A stretch of 64,000 nucleotides of DNA from Lathyrus oleraceus (GCF_024323335.1 NC_066584.1:234872994-234936993); one strand, 5' to 3'; shown: positions 1 to 11,756, numbered from the stretch's first letter. The notes: generated from the letters alone by a model not told the origin. Program-made: numbers and translations.

Positions 1-386
1 ATGATAATATCATAGTCACTAACATATTATCTTACCATGAGCGTAAAAGGATGACAGGCTTAATGTGATTGCACTAGAACGAAAAAGAAAGAAAAAGAGG
101 ATGAGTAAGTTAGACTTGAGCATTATAACATGATTCATATTAGTTTGCATAAGAAGGAGACTTATGATCGCATAATTGCGGATTTGTATTCTTACGACAT
201 CCTTAGTGTGCAAGTTAGTACATATCAATACAATTTTAACCAAAGTAGAGTTTGTGGCCCAATATGAGTATTTGAATACAATTGTTTTTCATGAGTCTTG
301 ACATTAGATGCTGCATTTTTCAAAGATTTTTTCATATGTGTAGCAACTTGCTTGAGGACAAGCAAAGGTTTAAGTATGAGGGAGTT
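1..386 (+). mobile_element. 3' internal end of an LTR retrotransposon
   Basis: Non-coding tail of an element whose 3' LTR follows at 387. Just before the LTR lies a string with inverted halves, TTGCTTGAGGACAAGCAA (about 348-365), followed by a purine-rich tract (GTATGAGGGAGTT) that fits a polypurine tract. This arrangement is common at the 3' end of plant Ty3/gypsy-type elements; the exact family is inference. No credible ORF is present. The element's body lies outside the window to the left. Confidence 0.55.
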
Positions 387-1144
387 TGATAACCATGAAA
401 CACATCCCATTTTCAACACGATATATATGCATTTGTATCCGTTTTATACCCATTTTATGTTAGTATGTAGTGTTATGTTGGTATTTTATTTGTGTTGCAG
501 ATATTCTCCAAGTAGAAGTTGACACAAGAGAAAATGAAGCAAAATTGGCCAAAAGTGGAGAAAAGGAAACCTCAACATGAAGCAAGTCAAAGGAGAACGT
601 TTTTAGCTTGTGGCGTTCACCATGGACCCCTTGCCATCCATGTTTCCCATATTGAACTCATGGGGTTTACCATGGACTTCGTGCCCAGAAATTTAACAAC
701 AAAATGACTCGGTCTTCTCCCACTTCTACATATTTTTCTCAATTGATCTCTACACGAACTCAACAACCATTCAGCAGTTGAATCACTATATATAGGCTTG
801 CTTTTTAGGTTTTTACCATCCAAGTTTTCTAGTAAAGTAGGCGGATAAAATCACTCTGTAAAAGTGCTTAGTTGTTCACATCGAGCAATAAGTACACCGT
901 AGCTTTGAGAATTCTGAAGTTTTCTGCTTGTACTTGGATCAATCGATGTTTAAGCTTGTCATTATTTTAATTCCAGAAGTTTTTCGGTTTTCAATTCTTG
1001 CACTACGTTAATTTCAGTATTTATTTTTCTTCTTTAATTTTTCTGCACTTTATTGTTTTGAGTTTTAATATAATAATTGTTGTTTTTATTTGTTCTATTA
1101 ATTTTAATTGCTAGTATTTTGATTTTATGTTTCGCTGAGTATCA
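387..1144 (+). repeat. 3' LTR of the left-edge retroelement (TGATA...TATCA)
   Basis: The block begins TGATAACC directly after the purine tract and ends ...GAGTATCA, giving matching terminal inverted repeats TGATA/TATCA and the TG...CA ends expected of an LTR. The length is 758 bp. No primer binding site follows at 1145, which agrees with this being the 3' copy. The partner LTR is outside the window, so the boundaries rest on the terminal motif only. Confidence 0.6.
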
Positions 1145-1382
<238 letters not shown>

Positions 1383-1501
1383 GGAATTGAATTTGTATGT
1401 ACTATGTTGGAAATATATATATTGCATGCTAGTTGTTGTTACTACTTTGTCTCAGCATCAATATTATGTTTAAGTCTTTAGTTTTCATACATACTAAATA
1501 T

Positions 1502-1506
1502 GACAT
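1502..1506. repeat. Target-site duplication of Ogre-1, left copy (GACAT)
   Basis: GACAT directly precedes the 5' LTR and is repeated directly after the 3' LTR at 19592-19596. A 5-bp duplication is the normal product of Ty3/gypsy integrase. Confidence 0.9.
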
Positions 1507-4500
1507 TGTAACACCTCAAAATTTGCCCTCCTCTCTTGGGATTAGCTTAACATATTGCATATCATTTTGTAGGATATTAGACATTGCATTGCATATCATG
1601 TGGTTACATTGTGCAAATCATCCTTCCAAGTCTTGATCAGAAGATAAAGAGGTGGATATATGCAAGCTGATGGTTTCATTGATTGAATGGATTGGTCATT
1701 AATCATCTAGGGATGTGGGATTCAAATTAGGGTTTCTTGATTTCTCAAGGGGATTGGTCTTCATCTTGGTTGCAATGATACATCATCATCATCATGGTTT
1801 TGATATCACCAAGAGATTCAAGAGATTGATCAGGTACCTTGAGATTAGGGTTTTGACCACTGGTCAACCCTAATCAGTTGTATTGGGTCAATCAGGGCAT
1901 GGCAAGGAGATGGGGTCTATAATGGATATGAGGATAATTTCATGATTATATTGAGCTTATGGAAGCTAGGGTTTCATCCTTGAGCCATTTCATCAGGAGG
2001 TTGAGGCTCAACTTGATCAGTGCATTGCCAAATTCATCTATCAGTTGAAAAAGTCAACTGTGCTTGATTTTATGGATTTGGAGGTGGGAGAGAGTTGGAT
2101 ACACTTCATTCATGTTGAATCAAGTTTCATTTGACATTTCAAACATCAAGAATGAAGAAAATAAAATCAGGAGAAAAGTTGCCAAAGATAGAAAGTGACT
2201 TGTAATGAAAGTTTCCAAAAATGGAAAGTTTTTCACCACAAAATTACATGTCCAAAAATGCTTCAAATGAAATTTTGTTCAACATAAAAGTTGTAGATCT
2301 TGCTCTCACCTTTCCAAAAAGTCCAAGAACTTGAATTTCTCATATATGGTTGACAAGTTATGGTCCAATCATTTTCCAAAAATGCCTAAAATCAGAGTGG
2401 CATAACTTTCACATGGAATGTCCAATTTGGGTGATCTTCCTTTGAGCAAACCCCATTTCACATGTACTTTCATGATGCATGGTCAAAATTCATCAAAAAT
2501 GGTCAAGGCAAAAAGTCATTTTTCAAGTGGATTCTTTTGAATTTTTGGTGTGAACATGTGAATTTGAAATTTACAAGGCCTATGCATATGAAACCACTTC
2601 CAACACACTCCAAATAGCAAATCTGACTTGTTGGAACTGTCATGGTACTGTTACATTGCCAATTTGAAAAGGTCATTTTTGGACTTTCACTTAAAACCAC
2701 ATTAACACTAATTCACTTGGATTTGCTAATTGTAATTAAGAGATGGATTAAGAAGTTGGTATAAAGCCTTAACTGTAACAGAATTGCTAATCATACTCAC
2801 ATTCTCCAAGATTGCAACAAACTTTTTCATCAAAACCTCTCAAATTCTCTCAAAACTTCATCACTTTTTTTCACATTTCTTCATGAATTCTTCATCATTT
2901 TGGTTGGTTCTTCGTGGATCCATGCTCTACATGTAATTATGAGTAACTGTTTTGCAAAATTCGTGGCCAAATCTTCAAGAATTCCAACTGTCCAAAGCTT
3001 GCACAACAATGGCATCTTCATGATTCTTGCACTTGGAGCTGTTTCGAGCCAAGCTGATCACTCTAATCAACTTCCATAGCTTCAGGCTTCATCTGTTTTT
3101 GGTTTTTACACGTGGAAACTCAAAATCACCAGCTGCCATCTCCAAGAGGTTAGGTTTCGAATTTCTCTATTGCTTAAATTGTTAGGTGGTTTTGGTAGGT
3201 CTTTGATCATAGAACATCATGCAACTCGTGGTTTGTGATTTGGTTGAGTGTAGTGAGAGAAATCTTGAATTGAAGTTTTGATGTGCAAACTTAAATCGTT
3301 CGATCCGTGCTGTACAGTTAGAATTAGGTTAAAATAATTGCATATTCATCATGTACATGTTCAGACGGTTCTTTTGATGTATGGATTGTAGCATTTGGTG
3401 AGAAATTGTTCTTGGCCAATTTTCTGGAAATCTGGAGATGTTCATAGTCAAGAACGCGATGAATAGTGCGTTTGATCCATTTTTTCCCTTTCCATTTTGA
3501 ATATGGCGTTTCCCGCTAGCATTATCCAATAGGAACGCGCCATGGCATTAAGTGGAGACGGCGTCGTTTTGGTCATGTTGTTAAGAATTACAACCGTGCC
3601 ATTGTCTTATTAATTCGTTTTATTATTTCATTTCTTTTTCCTTTGTTATTTCATTTTGATGCTTGAACCTAAAAAATTCATAAATGATTCAAAACTTGTC
3701 CATATTTTGTGAGATTTTTTTCACCATGCTCCTTACAATGTGTAGAATTTAATCATGATTTTTGTGATTTTTGTGCACGTGTAAAAAATTAAAATGCCTA
3801 GGGTTTGCTTGGTAGTGTCACATTGGTACATGCTTTGCCATATCTTTCATAAAATGATGATGCTTTCAAAGAAATGGATGAAATTTTTTGTGCATATTCT
3901 GAACACTTTGATGGTGATTTTGATGTAGAGTTTGTGGTTTTTGGATACCTGGATGTTGAGATATGAATTTCTGAATAGAGGTGTGACAATTTGTGTCACA
4001 CCAAGCTTGATGAAGTTCATGATTTTATTTTCCTTGCTTAGGGATGTTGAATTGGGCCAATTTTTTGCATGATTGAGCATATGTATGTTGAGATGACATG
4101 TGAATTTTTATGGATTTATTGATGGCATTTCCTATTTGATTGGAATTTTTCCCTCTGTTTAGTCATTTTGTTGATTGTTTGTGACACATGTTACCATTTG
4201 ATTTGTGAAATTCTGGTCATTGATTGTATGAGTGTGAAATTTGACATGTGGATTGTAGACACATTATAGGTCATTGTGGTTTTGATCCCATTCATTTATC
4301 TTGTTGTGTCACTGTTTTATGATTTATGGAAGTTGATACTTGTTTGGATACCATGTGTTGACTTGCTTGAACTTGTGTGAATTCTTGATTTTCATTGACC
4401 TACTTCCTTTTGTCCAATTGAGCTGAAAATTGGTATGCTACTCATTCAATGTGTTCTGTTTAGACTTGAATTTTTGTGGAATTTATTGAGCTGTTTTGAT

Positions 4501-5715
4501 ATGGATTTGATGTTGATCATTCTGTTTGGTCTTTTGAAGTTGCAAATTGCATGTGTGATACCTTTTTGTGCATGAAATGATGATAATGAATGATATGAGC
4601 ATGGGACCAATTGCATTTGTTTCTAATTTGTTGGAATGTGATTTTGGATAATTTTCACTTGCTGTTTTGAATTTTTCATCTCCTTTGGACCCTAGGCTTG
4701 TCCTAGTGGTCTTGTTTCTCACTTTTGAGTTGTGTTTCAGGTTGAGATGCAAATGCCTTAAGGAGAAAAATGCGAGTTGATTGAATTGAGTTTGGTTGCT
4801 TGTTGTAAGCTAACTTGTGTGTTTTGTAGGATGCTTGGCTCAATTGAGTTGATTGTGCTTTGCACATTGCATTGGTTGACTGTATATATTAACTGTTTGA
4901 CTTTTGCTGTTTGTTTTAACTTTGTGACTTGAATACTGACTGTGCTTGATTGATTCCAGGTACCATAGTCGCTTTAGTTCTTTAAGAACTTGCTGTGCTG
5001 CTGCTTGGTTGTGTAAACCAGTTGAGGTAGACTCTCTTGTCTCCATGTAGTCTGGAAGACCTGGCCTGTTACTTGGCCAGGCAACTGTCTGAAGTCCTCC
5101 TTAAGAGGCGATGTTTGTGATTGTTTAATTTTGTCCCCAAGCAGGTAAAGACCTCTATGAGGCAATTGGCGGAACCCAAGGGATATGCAATCTATCCCCC
5201 GCTATTCTTGTTGAGTCGTCCCTCTGCTCACACCACTGTGTTGATGCATTGGGACATTAACCCAAGATCTTGTACATTTGTACAGTCGAGTCAGAGTCTT
5301 GAGTGTAGAAGGGTTCCTCCATTCTGGACCCACGCTCCTTTGTCTGAAGCTCTCCCTGGCCAGGGATAAGAGCTGTGAAGTCTAATCTTCACTCACCTTT
5401 CATCTGATTCACCCTGACTCTCAATGTCAGGGTTAAGTGCGAATACTACCCTGTACAGTTGACTTGCCTCGGCAGTCCACCCTTGTTTTAGCCTCACTTG
5501 ACTGGATATAGTGTGTGCTATGTGAAATGTTTGCTTTATTTTGATTGATGCTTGCATGCTTGTTCTTCCTGGTTAGGATTAGCTTGCTGTTGTGCAAGTA
5601 GATAGAAACCATAACATAGGGCAATGATGCATGATAACACTAGGCTCGAGTACAGCTCCCTAGTAGTGTGTCTCCCCTTGGTTTCTGGCTAGAATTTCTT
5701 TCCCTTTCAGGGGAA

Positions 5716-5776
5716 CTACGTCGCCCTGATCCTCATACCAGATGAGGTACGTAGGCAGGAGACCGTGCGAGGTCTC
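5716..5776 (+). other. LTR two-hairpin module, copy a
   Basis: The outer stem CTACGT (5716-5721) pairs with ACGTAG (5749-5754). Inside it CCTCAT (5731-5736) pairs with ATGAGG (5742-5747) across loop ACCAG. It is followed by a second hairpin, GAGACC (5759-5764) with GGTCTC (5771-5776), loop GTGCGA. The 3' LTR copy is at 18924-18984 with loop GTACGA and an unchanged stem. Function unknown; see findings. Confidence 0.7.
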
Positions 5777-5868
5777 TCTGGGCACCTTTTTTCTTTTTGT
5801 GTGTGTTTGTTTGACAGTTCCTAGGCTCGAGTTCCCGACTCCCTAGTAGCTTGGTTGTTTGTTTCTTC

Positions 5869-5970
5869 TTGTGTGTCAGGATATGGATGTAAGACCAGCG
5901 ATTGGCTGTCCGTATCCTGAGTGTGTTTGTTTGGTTCGGAAGCCGATGTAAGTCCAGTGGTTGGCATTCA
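5869..5970 (+). repeat. Two spaced copies of a GATGTAAG(A/T)CCAG motif in the LTR
   Basis: Two related units, near 5886 and 5944, share GATGTAAG[A/T]CCAG and a TTGGC end. The first is flanked by AGGATA and TATCCT, which can pair. The same motif is amplified into five 58-bp units in the element 5 LTR (62632-62921). The unit contains GTAAGW, close to a 5' splice-donor consensus. Confidence 0.6.
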
Positions 5971-6023
5971 GGTTCCAAGTTTGCCCGTGTTTGTGTTTGT
6001 TTGTTTGGAGTGCGTGAGCCGAA

Positions 6024-6083
6024 CTACGGCAGCTCTGATTCTCGTTCCAGACGAGATACGTAGGCATAGGACGCGATGTCCTA
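6024..6083 (+). other. LTR two-hairpin module, copy b
   Basis: Outer stem CTACG (6024-6028)/CGTAG (6059-6063). Inner stem TCTCGT (6040-6045)/ACGAGA (6051-6056), loop TCCAG. Second hairpin TAGGAC (6067-6072)/GTCCTA (6078-6083), loop GCGAT. Compared with copy a, both stems have changed on both sides while pairing is kept. The 3' LTR copy is at 19232-19291. Confidence 0.7.
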
Positions 6084-6178
6084 GCGAGCCCTCTCCTCTG
6101 TTACCCCACCTGTGTTATCTTCAGTGTGTGTGTGTGATGTTTGTTTAGCAACCTTTTCTTTCTTTTAGAGCGTGGATC

Positions 6179-6194
6179 CCGTCGAGTACGACGG
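6179..6194 (+). other. AGTA-tetraloop hairpin near the LTR end
   Basis: CCGTCG (6179-6184), loop AGTA, CGACGG (6189-6194). It is followed closely by GGGGTGCTAATACCTTCC, a block conserved in all plus- and minus-oriented Ogre-like LTRs here except element 4. Related hairpins with different stems are at 39207, 33103 (minus) and 63190. Confidence 0.65.
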
Positions 6195-6385
6195 ACGTGA
6201 GGGGTGCTAATACCTTCCCCTTGCGTAACCGACTCCTGTACCCTTTCTCTTTGGTCGCGAGACCATGCTTTTTCTCAGGTTTACTCTGAGCGTTTCCTTT
6301 CCCTCTTTTGGGATAAATAACGCACGGTGGCGGCTCTGTGTTGTTTTGTTTTAGCCCGCCGGTTGTTTTTCGCGGATGCGACAGC

Positions 6386-6403
6386 TGGCGACTCTGCTGG
6401 GGA
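6386..6403 (+). promoter_or_regulatory. Primer binding site (tRNA-Arg type)
   Basis: TGGCGACTCTGCTGGGGA begins 2 bp after the LTR end. Its complement, TCCCCAGCAGAGTCGCCA, ends in CCA as a tRNA 3' end must. tRNA-Arg is the primer described for Ogre elements. The same 18-mer recurs at 39419 (Ogre-2) and 63392 (element 5). Confidence 0.92.
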
Positions 6404-7626
6404 CTATGTAGATGTTGACCTGTGCTGGTCCATCTTCCCTAAGCGAGTCTCTCCTAGCGTTCTAGGATAGTTTAGGTTGCTTGTGTTGCTATTTATTGCA
6501 TTTATTATTCTGATTGTGTATATATTTGCATAAATACTTGCATGCATCATACTATCATGTTGTCGTCCTCTGTGCAGGTGGTTCCTCTGTTTTGGGGTGG
6601 GTGTTCTGAGTGGGGCTAAAACCCAGGCCCGAGTGTACACCTAGGATTAGTGTGGTCTCGCGTTCCTCATTTGCTTTATTAGCATATTGTTGCAACGTGA
6701 CATACCACAAGCCGGACGAGGTTCATTTGATAGTGCCCTTCCTCTGTGGAGTATCCACTTTGGTTGTGTCACTTCATCTGAACTATTGACTCTGGTGACC
6801 GATCATTTCCCAGATCTTTGGTTTAGACGATCTCAGGAGAGCTACAATGGCACACCCGAAAGGGCAAACCCATTGAGTATCTCTGCCCGATTGTCGAGAC
6901 TGTTATCCGCCTTAGGATAACCTGATTAGAATTTACCTGTGAGGGGAGGGTGATTCTTTCAGATGCATGTTCAGATGGTGACTTTGATGGTGACTAATGG
7001 TTCCGTGGATCAGGGTCCTATTTATAAGTCGGATTTATGGCCGTTTATTTCCGAGACGCCGGAGTGTTGTCCGCGTTATTTATCAGTGGGGATCCGTTTA
7101 TTTCAGGATTCCCCGGGCCGATTCAGAGATGGTTATAGGTATCTGCTCAGAGATTGTCTAGTGATGATGGTGATGTATCTTTCAGTTCCGTTTATTTCGG
7201 AACCCTTGAGTTGGATTTGTGGTTGCATGTCCTTCAGATGGTGGTGATCAGTTCAGGGGCTGTAACTCAGTGCAACAGATGTTCAGATGACTTGGAGGAT
7301 GGCAATGCATTGCATTCATACATCTGCATCATTCCCGTTTTGCATTCATCTGCACCTAAACTACGTCTAGCCATATGGGGAGTATTATTGATTGAGAATC
7401 TGGTTGAGAGACATCTTGAAATTCAGAATGTGGATGTCAAAATATTATCTGTCTTGATGAAACCAGGATCAAAAGACAGAAGCTTCCTCGTATGGATAGA
7501 CGTTGCATTCATGCATATTAACCTGTTTGCTGTTTTGCAGGAATCATTGCTCGTGCTCGTAGAACTGTACCTTTGCACTCAACCCGTCCTCACAGATACT
7601 TCACCAGACGCAATACTCCAAGACTG
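6404..7626 (+). other. Ogre-1 leader; ORF1 absent
   Basis: 1.2 kb between PBS and gag ATG. A perfect hairpin TCCTAG-CGTT-CTAGGA lies at 6452-6467. Small frames (6687-6920, 6963-7247, 7154-7627) show no family features. Ogre elements normally carry ORF1 here; Ogre-2 has it (40044-41647) but Ogre-1 has no trace, so it is deleted or never present in this subfamily. TTGCTGTTTTGCAG at about 7529-7542 looks like a 3' splice site, which would place gag in a downstream exon; this is inference. Confidence 0.6.
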
Positions 7627-9270
7627 ATGGATCTCCCAAATACCGATATTCTCGAGCTGAAGGATAAGATGAGCGAACTGATCAACATCATGCAAGGGTT
7701 TGCAGTTGGTCAGAAAGCTTTAGCTGATAAAGTTGAGAAGCTCGAGCGGGCTTCAGCGGAAGACAGTGGTGTAAACCTGGATGGTGTCTCCAACCAGGGG
7801 CTGGGTGGTTCTCGAGATGGTGGCAAGAGAACAACTGTGGGTGTAGTGAATAATGCCGGTGGTTTTGGTGCTGCCACAGGGGGTCAACCTGGTCCGATGG
7901 GTCCTAATATGAAAGACAGTTTGTTCCCACCATTCTTTGGGGTTGATGATGACCGCGAGGAAGACCGAGAAGCTGATCAATTCTCCATGCACAACGAACC
8001 GTTTGGCCCGTATGGTGCCCAACCATAGAACAAGGAGATCCAACTGCTGGCAGAAAAGATCAGAGCTCTTGAAAGCTATGCCACTCCTGGGGTTGTCAAC
8101 ATGTCAAATATGGGGCTAGTCGAGGGGGTTGTGATCCCACAGAAGTTTAAAGCGCCCTCATTTGAGAAATATAATGGAAGTTCCTGCCCAGAAACTCACC
8201 TTCAAGCCTTTGTCCGTAAGATTTCTGCATACACTACAGATCAAAAGCTTTGGATGTACTTCTTCCAAGACAGTCTGTCTGGAGGATCCTTGGAATGGTA
8301 TACCAAGCTGAAATCTTCTGATATCAAGAGCTGGCAAGATCTTGGCGATGCCTTCTTTAAACAGTATCAGTTCAACGCTGATATGGCTCCTAGTCGTACC
8401 CAGCTGCAGGGTATGTCTCAGAAGTCAAGTGAAGGGTTTAAAGAGTATGCGCAAAGGTGGAGGGAGTTGGCTGCCAGAGTGCAACCTCCGTTGGTGGATC
8501 GGGAGATGTCTGATCTATTCATGGGTACCCTGCAGGGGGTTTTTGCTGAAAGAATGGTGGGTTGTCCCGTCACCAGCTTTGCTGACATTGTGGTGGCTGG
8601 GGAGAGAATTGAAAGTTGGCTGAGAATGGGGAAGATCCAGGGTGGTAATGCCTCGTCGTCAGGATCGAAGAAGCCCTTCGGTAACGGCCAAAGGAAGAAT
8701 GAGGTTGAATCAAGTGCTGTGTATGCCCAGAGAGGACACGGTAGGGATCGTTACTACCAGCACACTGCTGCGGTAACCACCCCTGCTGGTAATCAGTCAG
8801 CACGACAGCAACGTCAGCCACCTCAACAGAGAGCCGGGTATCAAGTGAGAGGAAAAGGGATTGATCACCATTTTGACAGGCCACCCGTGACATATGTTGT
8901 TCTGTTTAAGAAGTTGATGGATCTTGGGTTGGTTCAGCCGAGGACGATGGTTCCGTTAAGATCAGATCAGAGGCCTCCTAACTATGATGAGAACGCCCAG
9001 TGTGAATTCCATTCTGGTACACCAGGGCATAACATTGAGGGCTGTAGAGCATTCAAGCATGTTGTCCAGGATTTGGTAGACTCCAAGGCCATCAATTTTG
9101 CACCATCTCCGAATGTTAATGCTAATCCTATGCCGGCACATGGTCAGGCGATGGTGAGTGCAATTGCTGAAGATTCGGATCACGCCTGTGCGGTAGGTGA
9201 AGAAACTGACCGTGGCTGCGAGTTTGATGGGTGGATAAAGTCGTGCGTACCAGGAAGCTGGAGGGCCTAA
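7627..9270 (+). pseudogene. gag: Ogre-1 gag, one in-frame stop
   Basis: Capsid/nucleocapsid polyprotein that packages the element RNA. The ATG at 7627 opens a frame with a short coiled coil (DKMSELINIMQG...), broken by TAG at 8026-8028 and continuing in the same frame to TAA at 9268-9270. The conserved retrotransposon gag core lies after the stop, beginning near QKFKAPSFEKYNG (about 8140), with SLEWYTKL and AFFKQYQFN typical of Ty3/gypsy gag. Near 9000 is a Cys/His knuckle of the form C-x2-H-x5-H-x4-C (CEFHSGTPGHNIEGC), a variant of the usual CCHC. The C-terminus ends without a protease DTG/DSG motif. Apart from the single stop the frame is clean over 540 codons, unlike pol, so gag may have been under selection until recently. 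Confidence 0.88.
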
Positions 9271-9590
9271 CAGATCAGCACTGTCATTCATTCAGAAGAG
9301 TAATGATTTCTGTTTTGATTTTATCTGCATGAAAGCCATACGTGTTGCCCGACACGTACTGGTTCATTGTAAGGGCCACCTCATGTTTCATTTTGCAACA
9401 TTTTGCATCATAAATAAATGGATGTTTTTCAATTAAAAGCGGTGTTCCCTGTTTTTCATTTATTTTTGCAGTTTAAAAACAAATAAAAATGGCAATGTTT
9501 GTTTTCATTTTTCCCTTTCTTTTTTGATTTGTCTCGTTCCGACATCGAAAAAATAATTCTCTGGATCTCGTTGATAACAATTTGGTTACA
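9271..9590 (+). other. AT-rich spacer, intron-like, protease missing
   Basis: 320 bp without ORFs between gag and pol. It contains a pyrimidine-rich run ending TTTATTTTTGCAG (to about 9471), a plausible 3' splice acceptor. A spliced intron between the gag and pol parts is known for Ogre. No protease-coding sequence is seen. Confidence 0.5.
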
Positions 9591-10160
9591 CCTCGTATGA
9601 CTTTGACAATCCGATCTATCATGCCGAAGAAGAAGGCGAAGAAGATTGTGATCTGCTGGAAGATTAACCAGGTTGTTGAAACAAGAGGAGAAGGTGATTC
9701 AGCCGCACGTAGAGCGAGTCAAGATTGTTACTCCAAGCACCGCCGAGGTCAGAAAGAAAGTGAAAATTGGGGCCGCTTTGGAGGCGAGTCGAGAGCCGAA
9801 TGGTAGCACTGTTGAAAGAGCATGTGGATACCTTCGCCTGGTCGTGTCAAGAAATGCCAGGGTCGGATATCAATGTCGTTATAGGCGAGCTACCATGGAG
9901 AGAAGACTGTCCTCTAGAGAAGCAGAACGCCAGTGCTACTTATCAGAGAGCCATGGTGACTTTGTTTCATGATATGATTCATCATGAAATTGAATGCTAT
10001 GTTGGTGACAGGATAGCAAAGTCCCAGACAGAAGAGGGGCATCTGGCAGATCTGGCCAAGCTATTTGACAGGTTGAGATAATTCTGACTGAGGTTGAATT
10101 CGAATAAGTGCACTATCAGAGTGCGGTCCGGTAGGATGTTGGGGTTCATTGTAAGAGAGG
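9591..10160 (+). pseudogene. pol: Ogre-1 pol fragment: pre-RT region and RT with internal deletion
   Basis: Several frames together match the Ogre-2 pol start: KVKIGAALEAS, then LLKEHVDTFAWS and EMPGSD, then REDCP. The sequence then jumps from about CPLEKQ to NASATYQRAM (near 9925). In Ogre-2 roughly 125 residues lie between these points, including the catalytic Asp of FMDG, so the RT core is deleted. The catalytic box reads CYVGD instead of YVDD. A stop follows at 10079-10081, after FDRLR. RT is certainly non-functional. Confidence 0.85.
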
Positions 10161-10180
10161 AATCAAGGTCGATCCTGCTA

Positions 10181-10206
10181 AAAAAAATAAATAAATAAAA
10201 AATAAA

Positions 10207-10239
<33 letters not shown>

Positions 10240-10250
10240 TTAAAAAAAAA
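10181..10250. repeat. A-rich / (AAT)n simple repeat inside RT
   Basis: A run of AAATAAATAA and AAT units interrupts the RT connection region. Recognisable pol sequence resumes at MPEPRTEKEVRG. It is either an insertion or an expanded A-run. Confidence 0.85.
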
Positions 10251-11056
10251 TGCCTGAACCGAGAACAGAAAAAGAGGTTCGTGGTCTATTAGGTAGATTG
10301 AACTACATGTCAAGGTTCACATCTCCTCTAACAGCCACGTGTGAACCTATACTCAAGCTGTTGAAAAAAAGAGATCAAACGGTCAGGTGAAATAATGATT
10401 GCCAAGGGGCATTGAAAAATGAAAGAGTAAGTTGCAGGAACCTCTGATTCAAGGAGCAATTGTTAATCTGGTATTTGACGGCCCTCGAGGGGTCTATGAG
10501 GTGTAATGGGGCAGCATGACGAGTCTTGTCGAAAAGAGCATGCAATTTACCTTAGCAAAAAGTTTGCCGACTGTGAAACAATACAATCACTGTTCGAGAA
10601 AACTTGTACTTTGGCATAGGCTGCTTGCCGACTGAGACAGTATATGCTGGTTCATGCCACTTTGTGGATGTCCAAGACGGATCCGATTGAGTATGTGTTT
10701 AAGAAGCCAACATCGACCGGACGGGTTGTGAGAGTGCAAAAGAATGTTGACTGATTTGTGATACTCTCAGAAAGCAATCAAGGGGTGTATTGTCCGATTA
10801 CGTCGCTCCGCAACCCATTGAGGATTATCAACCGATGAAGATTGAGTTCCCTGATGAGGACATCTCGAGGTGCTCAAATCGAAAGATTGAGAGTAACCGA
10901 TCCCGGAGGAGGGGCCTGACCCTGAATCCGAACGGATTCTGATGTCTGATGGGGTTAGTGTGAAGGAGTTAGTGCTGCTTTGGTTATGCCGAAAGGATCC
11001 CACATTCCTTTTGTTGCCCGGATAATATTTGAATACACCAACAATGGTGGCTGAAT
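10251..11056 (+). pseudogene. pol: Ogre-1 pol fragment: RT thumb and decayed RNase H
   Basis: MPEPRTEKEVRGLLGRLNYMSRF begins the RT connection and runs to LLKKRDQ. Then come frame-broken pieces of the first RNase H (EHAIYLSKKFADCE-like) and the linker (SDYVAPQPIEDYQ, EFPDEDIS). The second RNase H survives only as IPFVARIIFEYTNN and the start of its AEYE box. At about 11060 the sequence jumps into the integrase C-terminal region, removing the rest of RNase H and the integrase zinc finger and core. Multiple stops and frameshifts. Confidence 0.8.
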
Positions 11057-11533
11057 ATGAAGTTGTACCCTGGGTATCGAACTTCGATGCGTGCATCTAC
11101 TGGGGCAACACCTTTCTCGTTGGTATATGGAATGGAAGCGGTGCTACCGGTTGAGGTTCAGATTCCCTCTTTGAGAGTCCTGATGGACGTGAAATTGCAA
11201 GAGGCTGAATGGGTAAGGACCCGGTACGAAGAGTTAAGCCTGATAGAAGAGAAGAGGCTGGCAGCCATTTGTCATGGGCAGTTATACCAGCAGCGGATGA
11301 AGCGTGCTTTTGACAAAAAGGTACGACCTCGGGTGTATCACGTGGGTGATATGGTGCTGAAAAGGATCCTTCCTCCTCAAACCGATCGAAGGGGCAAATG
11401 GACACCCAATTATGAAGGTCCATTCGTGGTCAAGAAGGTTTTCTCTGGCGGAGCCTTGTTGTTAACGACCATGGATGGCGAGGATTTTCCATCCCCTGTG
11501 AATGCGGACGCAGTTAAAAAATACTTCGTATAA
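11057..11533 (+). pseudogene. pol: Ogre-1 integrase C-terminal remnant
   Basis: 158 open codons beginning MKLYPGYRTSMRASTG. It matches Ogre-2 from GYRTSVRTST to the integrase stop, including SLVYGMEAVLPVEV, RRGKWTPNYEGPFVVKK and the terminal VNADAVKKYFV. This is the C-terminal DNA-binding part only; the zinc finger and DDE core are deleted. The frame is intact, probably because the deletion happened to preserve it. Confidence 0.87.
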
Positions 11534-11543
11534 AGAGACCCGC

Positions 11544-11731
11544 TGGACGAAAAGAATAAAATAGTCCAGGCAAAAATGGGCATCCCGGCTAACCAAAAAC
11601 AGAAAGAAAAGGTTCGGTCAAAAATTAGGGATAAAAAGAAAAAATGTACACCCGGCAAGTTGAAAGCCTGAAAAGGCGACTTGGGCAAAAAGGGGTATCC
11701 CGGTGGACTGAAAACCCGAAAGGGCGGTCCA
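11544..11731 (+). repeat. Post-integrase hairpin repeats of Ogre-1
   Basis: Unit 1: TGGAC (11544-11548)/GTCCA (11564-11568) with a degenerate loop. Unit 2: CAAGT (11656-11660)/ACTTG (11679-11683), enclosing TGAAA, then GCCT-GAAA-AGGC, an inner hairpin with a GNRA tetraloop. Unit 3: TGGAC (11704-11708)/GTCCA (11727-11731), enclosing TGAAAA, then CCC-GAAA-GGG. The inner stem also changes on both sides between units 2 and 3. See findings. Confidence 0.75.
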
Positions 11732-11756
11732 GGCAAAAGAGGGATTGAAACGAACA

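Larger units (their letters stand above)
1507..6383 (+). repeat. Ogre-1 5' LTR
   Basis: 4877 bp, TGTAACACC...GCGACA. It matches 14701-19591 throughout. The first two thirds are AT-rich without coding potential; the last 700 bp (R/U5 side by position) hold the structured motifs listed separately (5716-5776, 6024-6083, 6179-6194) and end 2 bp before the PBS. Many short frames across the LTR recur in both copies and have no family resemblance, so I treat them as chance. It is a distant relative of the element 5 LTR at 59013: shared blocks include GTCTGGAAGACCTG and the CTACGT modules. Confidence 0.93.
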
